Notes under the pieces: generated by a model | What the model was told of the DNA's origin: nothing | Seen by the model: only the letters and a program-made list of their open reading frames with translations | The model's database searches: none | Shown here: piece by piece, positions 24,668-32,749 of the stretch | Layout: each line of letters starts with the position of its first letter | Position numbering within the stretch: position 1 is the stretch's first letter | Made by a program: the position numbers and the translations under genes | Assembly: GCA_002373615.1 (NCBI GenBank) | Contig: DFKU01000040.1 | Coordinates: 1 to 46,944, forward strand | Length of the DNA: 46,944 bases | Direction of reading: 5' to 3' | DNA from: Alphaproteobacteria bacterium UBA3637 | GTDB taxonomy: Bacteria; Pseudomonadota; Alphaproteobacteria; CAAHEQ01; UBA3637

Positions 24668-25036
24668 ATGGACATGAAAAATAGAAAAATAAATTGTCAT
24701 TGCGAGCCCATCAGGGTGTGGCAATCTCACGAGATTGCTTCACATACGTTCGCAATGACGGGTGAGTGTGGGCGTTCTAGCCCCACCTGTCATCCTTGGA
24801 CGAGCGTCAGCGAGATCCGAGGATCCACTGGACGTGGCCTTAACGTACCTCGTTGTGCACAATACGCACAATCCGGGCGCAGTATGGTGGAAATGCTGGG
24901 CGTCCTGGCGGTGATGGGCGTCCTCAGTGTTGCGGGCATCACGGGCTATAATTCCGCTATGAATAAGCATCGCGCCAACGAGCTCTTAAACGAGGCCTCC
25001 AAACGCGCCGCACCTGTCGCCATGCATTTGATGTAG
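24668..25036 (+). CDS. Type IV prepilin-like protein, probably C-terminally truncated
   Basis: A 122-residue frame with the prepilin motif G-RSMVEMLGVLAV after a 70-residue leader; mature Glu+5 is present. The leader holds a type A repeat (24696-24759) and a type B fragment (24789-24831), and GRS occurs twice around the second insertion. The mature part ends after only about 50 residues, whereas paralogues have 180 or more. Another frame beyond the stop continues VDAPNGRAGSNTL for about 25 codons, so a frameshift may have cut the gene. AAGGAG precedes the ATG at 24668. Confidence 0.7.
   Translation: MDMKNRKINCHCEPIRVWQSHEIASHTFAMTGECGRSSPTCHPWTSVSEIRGSTGRGLNVPRCAQYAQSGRSMVEMLGVLAVMGVLSVAGITGYNSAMNKHRANELLNEASKRAAPVAMHLM
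24696..24759. repeat. Palindromic dispersed repeat, type A
   Basis: Bounded by GTCATTGCG and CGCAATGAC, with GGCAATCTC/GAGATTGC inside; related to 129-200 and translated in frame in the prepilin leader. Confidence 0.8.
24789..24831. repeat. Dispersed repeat fragment, type B-like
   Basis: GTCATCCTTGG...GAGGATCCACTGG resembles one half of the repeat at 231-321; in frame in the prepilin leader. Confidence 0.6.
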
Positions 25037-25109
25037 ACGCACCCAACGGGCGAGCTGGTTCCAACACTTTGCGTCAAAATTCATATTTGGTTATATGTCA
25101 ATAGCTGTA

Positions 25110-25138
25110 AAATTCCCCCGGCCAAGCGGTCGGGGGAT
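25110..25138. terminator. GC-rich hairpin between convergent genes
   Basis: CCCCCGGCC and GGTCGGGGG can pair around AAGC. It lies between the prepilin gene and the convergent DUF378 gene; T runs are weak on both sides. Confidence 0.5.
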
Positions 25139-25154
25139 GTTATACAAACGTTTT

Positions 25155-25361
25155 TTATTTGGAAATTTCGCGACCCGGATAAAAGGAACTGAACAATACC
25201 CAGATGGAAGCCAAGCCCACCAAAATGTAGACAATGCGGCTTAAAACGCTCATGGGTCCGAACAAAAAGGCCACCAAGTCAAAGTTAAACGCTCCGACCA
25301 AGCCCCAGTTCAAGCCCCCGATAACAACCAAAATCAAAACAATTTTTGAAATGATATCCAT
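25155..25361 (-). CDS. DUF378 family small membrane protein
   Basis: A 68-residue protein with two membrane helices (about 6-27 and 40-60). The stretch VIGGLNWGLVGAFNFDLVAFLFG is the DUF378 (YuzA-like) signature. The function of the family is unknown. An AGGAGG Shine-Dalgarno precedes the ATG. It is transcribed away from the CDGSH gene. Confidence 0.88.
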   Translation of the reverse strand: MDIISKIVLILVVIGGLNWGLVGAFNFDLVAFLFGPMSVLSRIVYILVGLASIWVLFSSFYPGREISK

Positions 25362-25528
25362 GTTTTTCCTCCTTTTTTTAAGATAACACTTACCCTATAT
25401 GGCGTGGCTTTTTAAAAAATTCAAGGGATTTTTCTTATTTTAGTTGTATTGATTATTAAAATATTCTTGCTATTGGTGTAAAACTGTGATAAAAATGCGC
25501 CTATTCAAATTTAAAGAAGGGGGAGATT

Positions 25529-26245
25529 ATGGCAAAAACAAAAATAAAAGCAACATTGAATGGCCCGTATATTGTGGAAGGGCAAATCCCAATCCAAGAG
25601 CAGATGATTGAAAAGGACGCCACCACACAGGGTTGGACTTATAAGCAAGGAAAGCGTTTTCAGGCGCCCACCGAACCCACAAAACTGTGTCGTTGCGGGC
25701 ATTCAGGAAAGATGCCCTTTTGTGATGAATCGCATTGTAAAGAGGCTTTTGACGGCACTTGTACAGCGCCACACAAGCCTTTTGCTCAGGATGCCCAAGC
25801 GGTAGAGGGCCCTAACTTTACCTTGCTGGATAATGAAATGTATTGCGCCTTTGGGCGGTTTTGTGATGCGTTTGGCAGGGTGTGGAATCTGGTGCGCCAA
25901 GGGAAAAAGGAGACCGATCAACTGGCTATCAAAGAAACGCTTTCCTGTCCCGGGGGACGCTTGATGATTATTGATAATCAAACGGGGGAAATTATTGAAG
26001 AACCTACGCACCCCGAAATCAATATTCTGCAAGATGCGGCCTTGAATTGCATGGGGCCCATTTATGCCAAAGGAGGCATTGAAATTGTTGATGACCACGA
26101 AAAACCCTATGAAATTCGGGCGCGTCAGGCCCTGTGTCGGTGTGGCAAATCGCACAACAAACCTTTTTGTGATGGCTCACACGCCATAGAGGCAGACGAA
26201 AAAGAAACCCCGAACAAGTCGGGGCTTCCAAAGACACAAACATAA
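25529..26245 (+). CDS. Protein with two CDGSH iron-sulfur domains
   Basis: The 238-residue protein has two CDGSH-type 2Fe-2S sites of pattern C-x-C-x2-S-x3-P-x-C-D-x2-H: CRCGHSGKMPFCDESH near residues 54-69 and CRCGKSHNKPFCDGSH near 200-215. Each gives three Cys and one His. Between them lies a DUF1271-like segment with further cysteines. Such proteins are thought to act in electron transfer or iron-sulfur handling; the substrate is unknown. No signal peptide is seen. GGGGGAG lies before the ATG. Confidence 0.9.
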   Translation: MAKTKIKATLNGPYIVEGQIPIQEQMIEKDATTQGWTYKQGKRFQAPTEPTKLCRCGHSGKMPFCDESHCKEAFDGTCTAPHKPFAQDAQAVEGPNFTLLDNEMYCAFGRFCDAFGRVWNLVRQGKKETDQLAIKETLSCPGGRLMIIDNQTGEIIEEPTHPEINILQDAALNCMGPIYAKGGIEIVDDHEKPYEIRARQALCRCGKSHNKPFCDGSHAIEADEKETPNKSGLPKTQT

Positions 26246-26246
26246 A

Positions 26247-27497
26247 TTAGAATTTATATTGTAATTGTACACCAAAAATATTGGACTGTGTATGCTTATA
26301 TTTAGCATGGACATCTGGTGTTTCTTTATCCAATGCTTTGGCTGTCTTGGCAATCAAATGCGCATAGCCCACATCCACTTGCCAATTGTTTTTCATATAG
26401 CTGGCGCCCACACTCATCCACCAACGATCACTGTCAGGAATACGAATGGTCCGGCGTTCTGCCCCATTGGTCGGGCTTTGGTCCCAAGCGGCCCCCAAGC
26501 GGAAGGTTAAATTTTTGCAATAGTAATAATCTAACCCACCTGATAATGTCCAAGTATTTTTATACCGATAGTTGGTATTCTTTTCCCCTGTTGGTTTGAA
26601 TAAAAGTGAATCAGAATAAATGGTGAAATTCGGGAAGGACGAAGTCCAGTGAGTCCAACGAGCGGTTCCGGAAAATCCTAAATCCTTATATCTGTGATAG
26701 GCAGAAAAAGTCACTGTTTCAGGTAAATCAGGATTTGCCCAAGCATGATCCATACTATTCAACATACCTATAGTTGGATGTTTGCTTTTAAATGTCCCTT
26801 TGGCAGTTTGAGCAGAACGTAAGCGATACGATACCCCAAAACGGGTATTTTCATTGTGCTCATACATCAAGCCAAAAGCGGCTGTTTTACTCCACCCGTG
26901 CACATTAAAATTGATATCCCCTTGTTCTGTTGAACCAAGAGTTGTAGGTGTAAACTTCTGTGTCATACGGCCGTAAATGTAGCGCATGATACCACTCACC
27001 CCAAAAGACCAATGTTGATTGAACTTATAGGCAGCGGACACGTTAAAGTCCACAATATCCAACTTGGATAAAATGGCGGCTTCATTGCCAAACCAATCGG
27101 ACTTATATTTTGTTTTGAGTCCAAAGGGCGCATAAATCCCTGCCCCCAAGAATAATTTATCGTTCACATTATATTGTGCAAAACCGGCAGGAACGGGTTG
27201 CCAAAAATCCATTTTCCCTTTTTCGCCGTCATTTGCCCCACCAATTTTATAGGCATCTGATTTGACACCAATCATATTAAAAACCTGTTGAACACCTGAT
27301 TTTTTCATCAAGGTCATCCCCGCGGGGTTATAGGCAATGGCCGAATAATCGTCGCCCATAATACCAACACCGGCATAGGAACGCCCCAGACCTGTCACAG
27401 AGTAATCGTTTAACTGATAGCTGGCTGCTCTTGCGTTTGTCATGTGGAAAGCCACAGCTACGGCAACAGCCATTTTAACTAATTTGTTCACTTTCAT
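26247..27497 (-). CDS. FadL/TodX-type outer-membrane transport protein
   Basis: FadL-family barrels move long-chain fatty acids or other hydrophobic compounds across the outer membrane. The 416-residue protein starts at 27497 (AAGGA upstream); the longer frame from 27605 would begin within the promoter. A signal peptide ends TNARA. SYAGVGIMGDDYSAIAYNPAGMT is the FadL hatch-domain motif, and strands alternate to a terminal Phe (QLQYKF). A TTGCTT-17-TATAAT promoter precedes it. The region 27498-27727 holds only this promoter and AT-rich sequence. Confidence 0.9.
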   Translation of the reverse strand: MKVNKLVKMAVAVAVAFHMTNARAASYQLNDYSVTGLGRSYAGVGIMGDDYSAIAYNPAGMTLMKKSGVQQVFNMIGVKSDAYKIGGANDGEKGKMDFWQPVPAGFAQYNVNDKLFLGAGIYAPFGLKTKYKSDWFGNEAAILSKLDIVDFNVSAAYKFNQHWSFGVSGIMRYIYGRMTQKFTPTTLGSTEQGDINFNVHGWSKTAAFGLMYEHNENTRFGVSYRLRSAQTAKGTFKSKHPTIGMLNSMDHAWANPDLPETVTFSAYHRYKDLGFSGTARWTHWTSSFPNFTIYSDSLLFKPTGEKNTNYRYKNTWTLSGGLDYYYCKNLTFRLGAAWDQSPTNGAERRTIRIPDSDRWWMSVGASYMKNNWQVDVGYAHLIAKTAKALDKETPDVHAKYKHTQSNIFGVQLQYKF

Positions 27498-27545
27498 TTT
27501 AATTTCCTTTCTGTTATTTAATAAAATTTGAAAGTTGACGAATTC

Positions 27546-27574
27546 ATTATACACAATAAAAAACAAAAAAGCAA
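27546..27574 (-). promoter_or_regulatory. Promoter of the FadL-type gene
   Basis: TTGCTT (27574-27569) and TATAAT (27551-27546), 17-base spacer. Confidence 0.7.
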
Positions 27575-27727
27575 GCACTGTCATAAAAATGTCATAAATC
27601 TTCAAATGTGCTGAAAAATATGGCGTTTAAAGTTAGTCCTATTTTTCTTTAAAAATTTTTTTAAAAATATTTTTTATCAATTATGTCAATTTTATGACAC
27701 ATAAAAAACGGATTTAAAATTCTTTTC

Positions 27728-27756
27728 TTGACAGGGGGACCATTTTCGGGTACCAT
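27728..27756 (+). promoter_or_regulatory. Promoter of orphan leader RNA
   Basis: TTGACA (27728-27733) and TACCAT (27751-27756), 17-base spacer; the predicted start meets the 5' hairpin at 27764. Confidence 0.65.
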
Positions 27757-27762
27757 AGGGAT

Positions 27763-27913
27763 GCATTTTGATTTTGGTCAAAATGTCGGGTCTGAAAAAT
27801 CCGTACAATCTATCCGTCCAGAATCGGGCGGATGACCGCCCAATAAATTGAATAAGTGGTACTATGATTGTATAGTTTTTCAGCATCCGTCCACTAAAGC
27901 AGTGGATTTTTTT
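27763..27913 (+). promoter_or_regulatory. Structured leader-type RNA with terminator, orphan (copy 4)
   Basis: 5' hairpin CATTTTGA/TCAAAATG (27764-27785); P1 CTGAAAAA (27792-27799) with TTTTTCAG (27876-27883); internal loop TCCG and TAG; P2 TACAATC (27804-27810) with GATTGTA (27866-27872); hairpin ATCCGTCC (27812-27819) with the start of GGGCGGATG (27826-27834); P4 ACCGC/GTGGT around CCAATAAATTGAATAA. GGGCGGATG is also perfectly complementary (one G-T) to CATCCGTCC (27884-27892), which overlaps the terminator arm TCCACT (27890-27895 with AGTGGA, then seven T). No plus-strand gene follows, so it may act alone as a small RNA or be a relic. Confidence 0.72.
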
Positions 27914-27916
27914 AAT

Positions 27917-27992
27917 GGCACATATGGGCGGTGCTGGCTGAATAAATTGAATAGGTCAGAGGTTTTTAATAGGACTAATACATTGAACGCCG
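27917..27992 (+). other. Possible degraded fragment of the leader RNA family
   Basis: GGGCGG at the start can pair with CCGCCC at the end; in between lie CTGGCTGAATAAATTGAATAGGTCAG-like sequence and AGGACTA, recalling the 3' half of the leader RNAs. No promoter or terminator of its own is clear. Confidence 0.3.
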
Positions 27993-27997
27993 CCCGC

Positions 27998-28222
27998 CTA
28001 ATTCACTTCTTTAAAATCCACATCAATCACATCATGGGCGTGAATCGGGTGATGACGCGTACGGTGTTTGCGAACGCGCGTTCTTATGTGGCCTTTCAGG
28101 CGTCTTAGTGCCCCCAATAAAACAGCGATAATTAAAATTGGAATGGCCACATACCATAGCGTCAAAAACATGAACATCAAAAATAAAGCCGATAAAATGA
28201 TGGAAAAAAGCTGGTAAATCAT
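27998..28222 (-). CDS. Small membrane protein downstream of mutS
   Basis: A 74-residue protein with one long or two short hydrophobic helices (about 5-42) followed by a strongly basic, histidine-rich tail (RTRVRKHRTRHHPIHAHD). The family is not recognised. Its ATG overlaps the mutS stop by four bases, so it is translated together with mutS. Confidence 0.65.
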   Translation of the reverse strand: MIYQLFSIILSALFLMFMFLTLWYVAIPILIIAVLLGALRRLKGHIRTRVRKHRTRHHPIHAHDVIDVDFKEVN

Positions 28223-30813
28223 TCAAGTTCCCCCTTTAAGCGATACAAAACATCCAAGGCTTCCCGTGGCGATAAAGAATCCACATTCAAGGCTTTCAAT
28301 TCTTTTTCAACAGAGCTTTCTTTTGGCTTTACCTGTTCTTCCACCGCCGAAAACAAAGGCAAATCATCAAACAAAGGCTTTTGATGGGCCTTCTTTTCCT
28401 CTAATTCATTCAGGACTTGTTCTGCCCGTGTCAGCACCGATTCCGGCATCCCTGCCAAGCGCGCCACATGAATCCCATAGGAACGATTCGCAACCCCCTC
28501 ACCCACTTCGTGCAGAAAGACGACATCGCCTTGCCATTCCTTAATGCGCATAGTATGCATGGAAACACGCGATAACTTTTTCCCCAGAGCTGTCAATTCG
28601 TGATAGTGGGTGGCAAACAAAGCCCGCGCCCTGTTATGATTATGCAGATATTCCACCGTTGCCCAGGCGATAGAAAGGCCATCAAAGGTGGCTGTGCCAC
28701 GTCCCACTTCATCCAAAATCACCAAAGATTTATCCGTGGCGCCGTTCAAAATACTGGCAACTTCCACCATTTCAATCATAAAGGTAGACCGTCCACGCGC
28801 CAAGTCATCACTGGCCCCCACACGGGAGTACAGGCGATCCACTAAGCCAATGGTGGCGCTTTCCGCCGGCACATAGGACCCCATTTGCGCCAACACAGCA
28901 ATCAAGGCATTTTGACGCAAAAAGGTACTTTTCCCCGCCATATTGGGCCCCGTCAAAAGCCAAAGATTATTTTGTTCATTCAAATTACAATCATTTGGGA
29001 TAAAGTCCGTATGGGATTTGGATAAAGCATCCTCCACCACCGGATGACGCCCACCCCGAATATCAAATTCTTTATCCAAGGTCAATGTGGGGCGCACCCA
29101 ATTTTTTTGACTGGCTAAATGCGCCAAGCTGGATACCACATCCAAGCATGCCAAAGCCCGCGCCGCCTGTAAAATTTCAGTACTGGCGGACACAATCTTT
29201 TGACGTAAGGCTTCATATAATTCCAATTCCAACTTTAAGGCTTTGTCATCGGCATTTAAAATTTTTGTTTCCAATTCAGACAATTCCACCGTTGTAAAAC
29301 GTACGCAATTCACCATTGTTTGGCGATGGATAAAGCCCATTTCTTTATTTGTCAGCAAGGGCTCAGAAAAGCGTGTAGGCACTTCCACATAATAGCCCAA
29401 TAAATTATTAAAGGTCACTTTTAAATTTTGAATATTTGTCTGGGCAACATACTTTGCCTGTAAATCCATCACCATTTTTTTGGCGTTTTGGCGAATATTT
29501 TTTAATTCATCCAAGGGTGCATTATAGCCCGCTTGAATGAATCCGCCATCACGTGCAAGTAAGGGAACTTCCTTTTCATCATTCACCAAAGCGCGCCTGA
29601 TTTCTTCCACCAAGGCGGAATGTTCCCCCATCAAATCCCGTGTTTGTTGCAACGCTTGGGGCATATAATCCCCCACCAGATGTGTGCGCAAATTCGGCAC
29701 ATAGCCCAAGCCACGGGCTATCGCCAACATATCCCTGGGCCCCCCACGCCCCACCGCCAAGCGTGTCAGGCATCTTTCGATATCGGGCACTTCCTTTAAA
29801 ATCGTATGAATTTCATTTAAAACCAAGGGGTTATCTTTAAAGAAGTTCACTTGATCCAACCTGGCATTGATTAAATCCAAATCCATCAAAGGGGAAGCCA
29901 ACCATGTGGAAAGCAACCGTGCCCCTGCCCCTGTCACTGTTTCATCTAAAACAGAGAGTAAACTTTTTGCCCCCTTTTCATCGGATAAAGGCGCTGTCAA
30001 TTCCAAGGACCTGCGGGTTGCTGCGTCAATTTGCATCAGCTGAATTTCGTTCACTTGTTGCGGGGCAGATAAAATAGGCGCTTCCCCTTTTTGGGTTTCA
30101 GCCAAATACCGATGAATGACCCCGATAGCGATATTTTCTGCCTTGGAAAAAGCGGTGTACTTTTGCAGAATGTCGGCATATAAAAGGGCGGAAAAATCAC
30201 TGGCCGGCAATTCCGTCAATTGCCCAAAGGAATTGTCCCACAGATGAGGAAAACGGGTGGTGAAATCCTCCTGAACCAACACCTCTGAGGCTTGCAGGCG
30301 TGCCATCACCGAGGGCAGTGTTTCAGGGGTGGCATTTTGCACATAAAAATCCCCTGTGGACATATCCGCCCACGCCACACCAAATCCCATTCCTGTTTCG
30401 GAAATCGCTGCCAAATAGTTGTGCTGACGGGCACTTAATAAATTTTCATCTGTTAAAGTCCCTGCCGTTACAATACGAATCACTTCGCGGCGTACCACCG
30501 CTTTATAGCCCCGTTTTCTGGCCTCAGCCGGATCTTCCATTTGTTCACAAATAGCGACCTTATGCCCCGCCTTTACCAAACGCACCAAGTAATTTTCATA
30601 GGCATGAAACGGCACACCACACATAGGAATGGGTTGCCCTAAGTGCTTACCCCGATAGGTCAAGACGATATCCAATGCGCGTGAGGCCACAAAAGCATCC
30701 CCAAAAAACAGTTCATAAAAATCCCCCATGCGATAAAAAAGCAAGCAATCAGGATACTCAGCTTTTATTTTTAAATATTGTTCTACGGATGGTGTTGTTT
30801 TATCTGTTGACAT
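28219..30813 (-). CDS. mutS: DNA mismatch repair protein MutS
   Basis: MutS recognises mismatches and small loops and recruits MutL. The 864-residue protein begins TPSVEQYLKIKAEYPD and has the mismatch-binding Phe and Glu in FYRMGDFYELF, then connector, lever, clamp and the ATPase domain with Walker A GPNMAGKSTFLRQ, Walker B VILDEVGRGTATFDGLSIAW and FATHYHEL. The start at 30813 has AAGGAAAG upstream; the longer frame to 30888 would cross the promoter. mutL is also in this window. Confidence 0.97.
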   Translation of the reverse strand: MSTDKTTPSVEQYLKIKAEYPDCLLFYRMGDFYELFFGDAFVASRALDIVLTYRGKHLGQPIPMCGVPFHAYENYLVRLVKAGHKVAICEQMEDPAEARKRGYKAVVRREVIRIVTAGTLTDENLLSARQHNYLAAISETGMGFGVAWADMSTGDFYVQNATPETLPSVMARLQASEVLVQEDFTTRFPHLWDNSFGQLTELPASDFSALLYADILQKYTAFSKAENIAIGVIHRYLAETQKGEAPILSAPQQVNEIQLMQIDAATRRSLELTAPLSDEKGAKSLLSVLDETVTGAGARLLSTWLASPLMDLDLINARLDQVNFFKDNPLVLNEIHTILKEVPDIERCLTRLAVGRGGPRDMLAIARGLGYVPNLRTHLVGDYMPQALQQTRDLMGEHSALVEEIRRALVNDEKEVPLLARDGGFIQAGYNAPLDELKNIRQNAKKMVMDLQAKYVAQTNIQNLKVTFNNLLGYYVEVPTRFSEPLLTNKEMGFIHRQTMVNCVRFTTVELSELETKILNADDKALKLELELYEALRQKIVSASTEILQAARALACLDVVSSLAHLASQKNWVRPTLTLDKEFDIRGGRHPVVEDALSKSHTDFIPNDCNLNEQNNLWLLTGPNMAGKSTFLRQNALIAVLAQMGSYVPAESATIGLVDRLYSRVGASDDLARGRSTFMIEMVEVASILNGATDKSLVILDEVGRGTATFDGLSIAWATVEYLHNHNRARALFATHYHELTALGKKLSRVSMHTMRIKEWQGDVVFLHEVGEGVANRSYGIHVARLAGMPESVLTRAEQVLNELEEKKAHQKPLFDDLPLFSAVEEQVKPKESSVEKELKALNVDSLSPREALDVLYRLKGELE

Positions 30814-30841
30814 TTTTTTCTTTCCTTTTTTAATAAAAAGC

Positions 30842-30849
30842 ATTATACT
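30842..30849. promoter_or_regulatory. Overlapping divergent -10 elements of mutS and the histidine kinase
   Basis: The minus-strand TATAAT (30847-30842) for mutS overlaps the plus-strand TATACT (30844-30849) for the histidine kinase. -35 elements are weak on both strands. Only one RNA polymerase could bind at a time. Confidence 0.45.
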
Positions 30850-30855
30850 AAAATC

Positions 30856-32238
30856 ATGAAAAAAAAGAAAGTAAAAATCTTTAATCATTTTGGAAAATTG
30901 GCCGCACGGACTTTGATTATCAACATTCCGGCGTTGCTGATTTTACTGATTTTATTGTTGTTAAAGAAATTGACCTGGATTTCTGCCAGTATTTCACTTT
31001 TTTCTTTTTGGACAATCAGCGCTATTATCATTTTCTTTGTTTTTAAGGACTTGGATAATTTTATTGCTTATTTAAAAAATGCTTCACAAAATTTGGATGT
31101 GGAACTCCCCCGATTCCGCAAAGGCTTTTTTTCTTCGGCCAGATTGGCCAACACATTCCAAAGCCTGCAAAACGCATGGCAACAAAAAACGCAAACAGGG
31201 GTTCATATTTTGGAAAATTTACCAGATCCGCTTTTAATGGTGAATGAAAAAGAAATGGTTGTTTTTGCAAATAATTCCGCTCGTAAAATTTGGTCAGAAG
31301 CTGCTGTCGATTTTAATGTCAGTGTGTTGTTTTCGGATCTGCATTTTACAAAAGCTTTTCAAGAATTGGTTCATAAGAAGACTCCAAAAGCCACCATTGA
31401 ATGGCAAACAACTTTAAACCAAAAGACATCTTATTATTTGGTCCAGATGGAACGCCTGCCATCCGCCAGCTTTTTGGAGGCCCTTTATGTGGTTGTTTTG
31501 CATGACATTACCCCATTCAAAGCCTTTAAGCAGCGTCAGGCCGATTTTTTTGCGAATGCCAGCCATGAACTCAAAACACCTTTAGCTATTTTATCAGGTG
31601 TCATTGAAACTCTACAAGGCCCCGCCAGAGATGATACAAACGCCCGTGAAAAGTTTTTAAATTTAATGGCAGAACAAACAAATCATATGAATGAATTGGT
31701 TCAAAATTTATTGAAGTTGGCCCATATGCAACAAGAAAAACTCCCTATCACTGAGCCTGTTTTGGTGGGAGAATTATTAACGGGACTGGTAAATGATTTT
31801 CAAATACGCGCCGAAAAAGCAGGAAAAGAAATTATTTTGGAAAAAGAAAACTTGCCCCGTTTGATGGCCGGACGCGCCGATTTGTACCATGTTTTTCAAA
31901 ACTTACTGGATAACGCTTTAAAGTATGGGCAAGAAAAATCCCCTATTACTATCAAGGCTTTTTTAAAAAACACCCCGCAAAAAGATTTTTCTTTGTTCGA
32001 TAAAAATGAATGGATTGTTGTCAGTATTCATAATTTTGGGAAAGCTTTGACCACCGAGGAACAAGAAAAGATTTTTGACCGTTTTTATCGCGTTAACTCC
32101 ACCCAAAAAGTGGAAGGAACAGGCTTGGGGTTAAGTATTGTTCAACACCTGGTCCAAAAGTATGATGGCACTGTGGAAGTCATCAGCTCTCCAGAATCAG
32201 GGACAACTTTCACGGTTTCTTTTCCCTTGGAATTTTAA
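30856..32238 (+). CDS. Membrane-bound sensor histidine kinase (PhoR-like)
   Basis: The 460-residue protein has two adjacent N-terminal membrane helices (about 20-37 and 42-63) with almost no periplasmic loop, a PAS domain (about 115-220), a HisKA box with His237 in NASHELKTPLAIL, and an ATPase domain with N-box NLLDNALKYG (Asn353), the G1/F region EKIFDRFYRV and the G2 box GTGLGLSIV. This layout is PhoR/WalK-like. No response regulator is adjacent. The start codon lies about seven bases after the -10 TATACT with no Shine-Dalgarno, so the mRNA may be leaderless. Its stop overlaps the convergent toxin gene by four bases. Confidence 0.9.
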   Translation: MKKKKVKIFNHFGKLAARTLIINIPALLILLILLLLKKLTWISASISLFSFWTISAIIIFFVFKDLDNFIAYLKNASQNLDVELPRFRKGFFSSARLANTFQSLQNAWQQKTQTGVHILENLPDPLLMVNEKEMVVFANNSARKIWSEAAVDFNVSVLFSDLHFTKAFQELVHKKTPKATIEWQTTLNQKTSYYLVQMERLPSASFLEALYVVVLHDITPFKAFKQRQADFFANASHELKTPLAILSGVIETLQGPARDDTNAREKFLNLMAEQTNHMNELVQNLLKLAHMQQEKLPITEPVLVGELLTGLVNDFQIRAEKAGKEIILEKENLPRLMAGRADLYHVFQNLLDNALKYGQEKSPITIKAFLKNTPQKDFSLFDKNEWIVVSIHNFGKALTTEEQEKIFDRFYRVNSTQKVEGTGLGLSIVQHLVQKYDGTVEVISSPESGTTFTVSFPLEF

Positions 32239-32537
32239 TTGCTCACTAAAAACTCTTTTAACAGCTTCACTATTTCTTCTTGCATGGCCTGAGGAAGTGA
32301 GCCGATTTTTTTCGTTAAATGCTCTTTTGCCATAGGACGCATTAAATCCAAAGCAATTTGTCCCATTTGTCCTTTTAATTTTACCCCTACACGGCAAGGA
32401 AAGTTATGCTTCACGTTCGTAATTGGGGCAATCAAAACATAGGGAAGTAGCTCGTTCATTTCATTTGGAGACAAAACAATACAAGGCTTTTCACCCCCCC
32501 GAATTTCACACATAAAAACATCAAATTTTTTTACCAT
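32235..32537 (-). CDS. MazF/PemK-family toxin
   Basis: MazF-like toxins are ribonucleases that cut mRNA and are neutralised by a partner antitoxin. The 100-residue protein has the fold order of the family: FDVFMCEIRGGEKPCIVLSP at the N-terminus, VLIAPITNV, VGVKLKGQMGQIALDLMRPM and a C-terminal helix. The ATG at 32537 has AAGGAG seven bases upstream and is preferred to the ATG at 32543. It overlaps the antitoxin gene by seven bases and is the last gene of a three-gene operon. Confidence 0.85.
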   Translation of the reverse strand: MVKKFDVFMCEIRGGEKPCIVLSPNEMNELLPYVLIAPITNVKHNFPCRVGVKLKGQMGQIALDLMRPMAKEHLTKKIGSLPQAMQEEIVKLLKEFLVSN

Positions 32538-32749
32538 TCCCATTCTCCTTCTGCTTTTACGGGATGCGCTTGCACCTCATCCGCCAATAATTCCTTCCAC
32601 CCCAAACGTGGTTTGACCAGTGGTGTAATGACAACAGCCCCTTGACGTACATTTAAATTCAGTTCTTCCTTAAAACCACATTCTTCAATGATTGCTTTTG
32701 GGAAACGTACCCCAAAAGAATTGCCAATTTTGATCAGCTTTGTTTTCAT
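32531..32749 (-). CDS. AbrB/MazE-type antitoxin
   Basis: A 72-residue swapped-hairpin DNA-binding protein: KLIKIGNSFGVRFPKAIIEE at the N-terminus is typical of MazE/AbrB, followed by LNLNVRQGAVVITPL, and an acidic tryptophan-rich C-terminal tail (GEWEW) that would occupy the toxin. It overlaps the upstream coiled-coil gene by four bases. Antitoxins of this type usually repress their own operon. Confidence 0.87.
   Translation of the reverse strand: MKTKLIKIGNSFGVRFPKAIIEECGFKEELNLNVRQGAVVITPLVKPRLGWKELLADEVQAHPVKAEGEWEW

Noticed and set aside
27841..27870. GTGGTACT resembling the T-box motif
   Set aside because: It sits in the P4/P2 region and not in an antiterminator, there is no specifier stem, and downstream genes are not amino-acid related.
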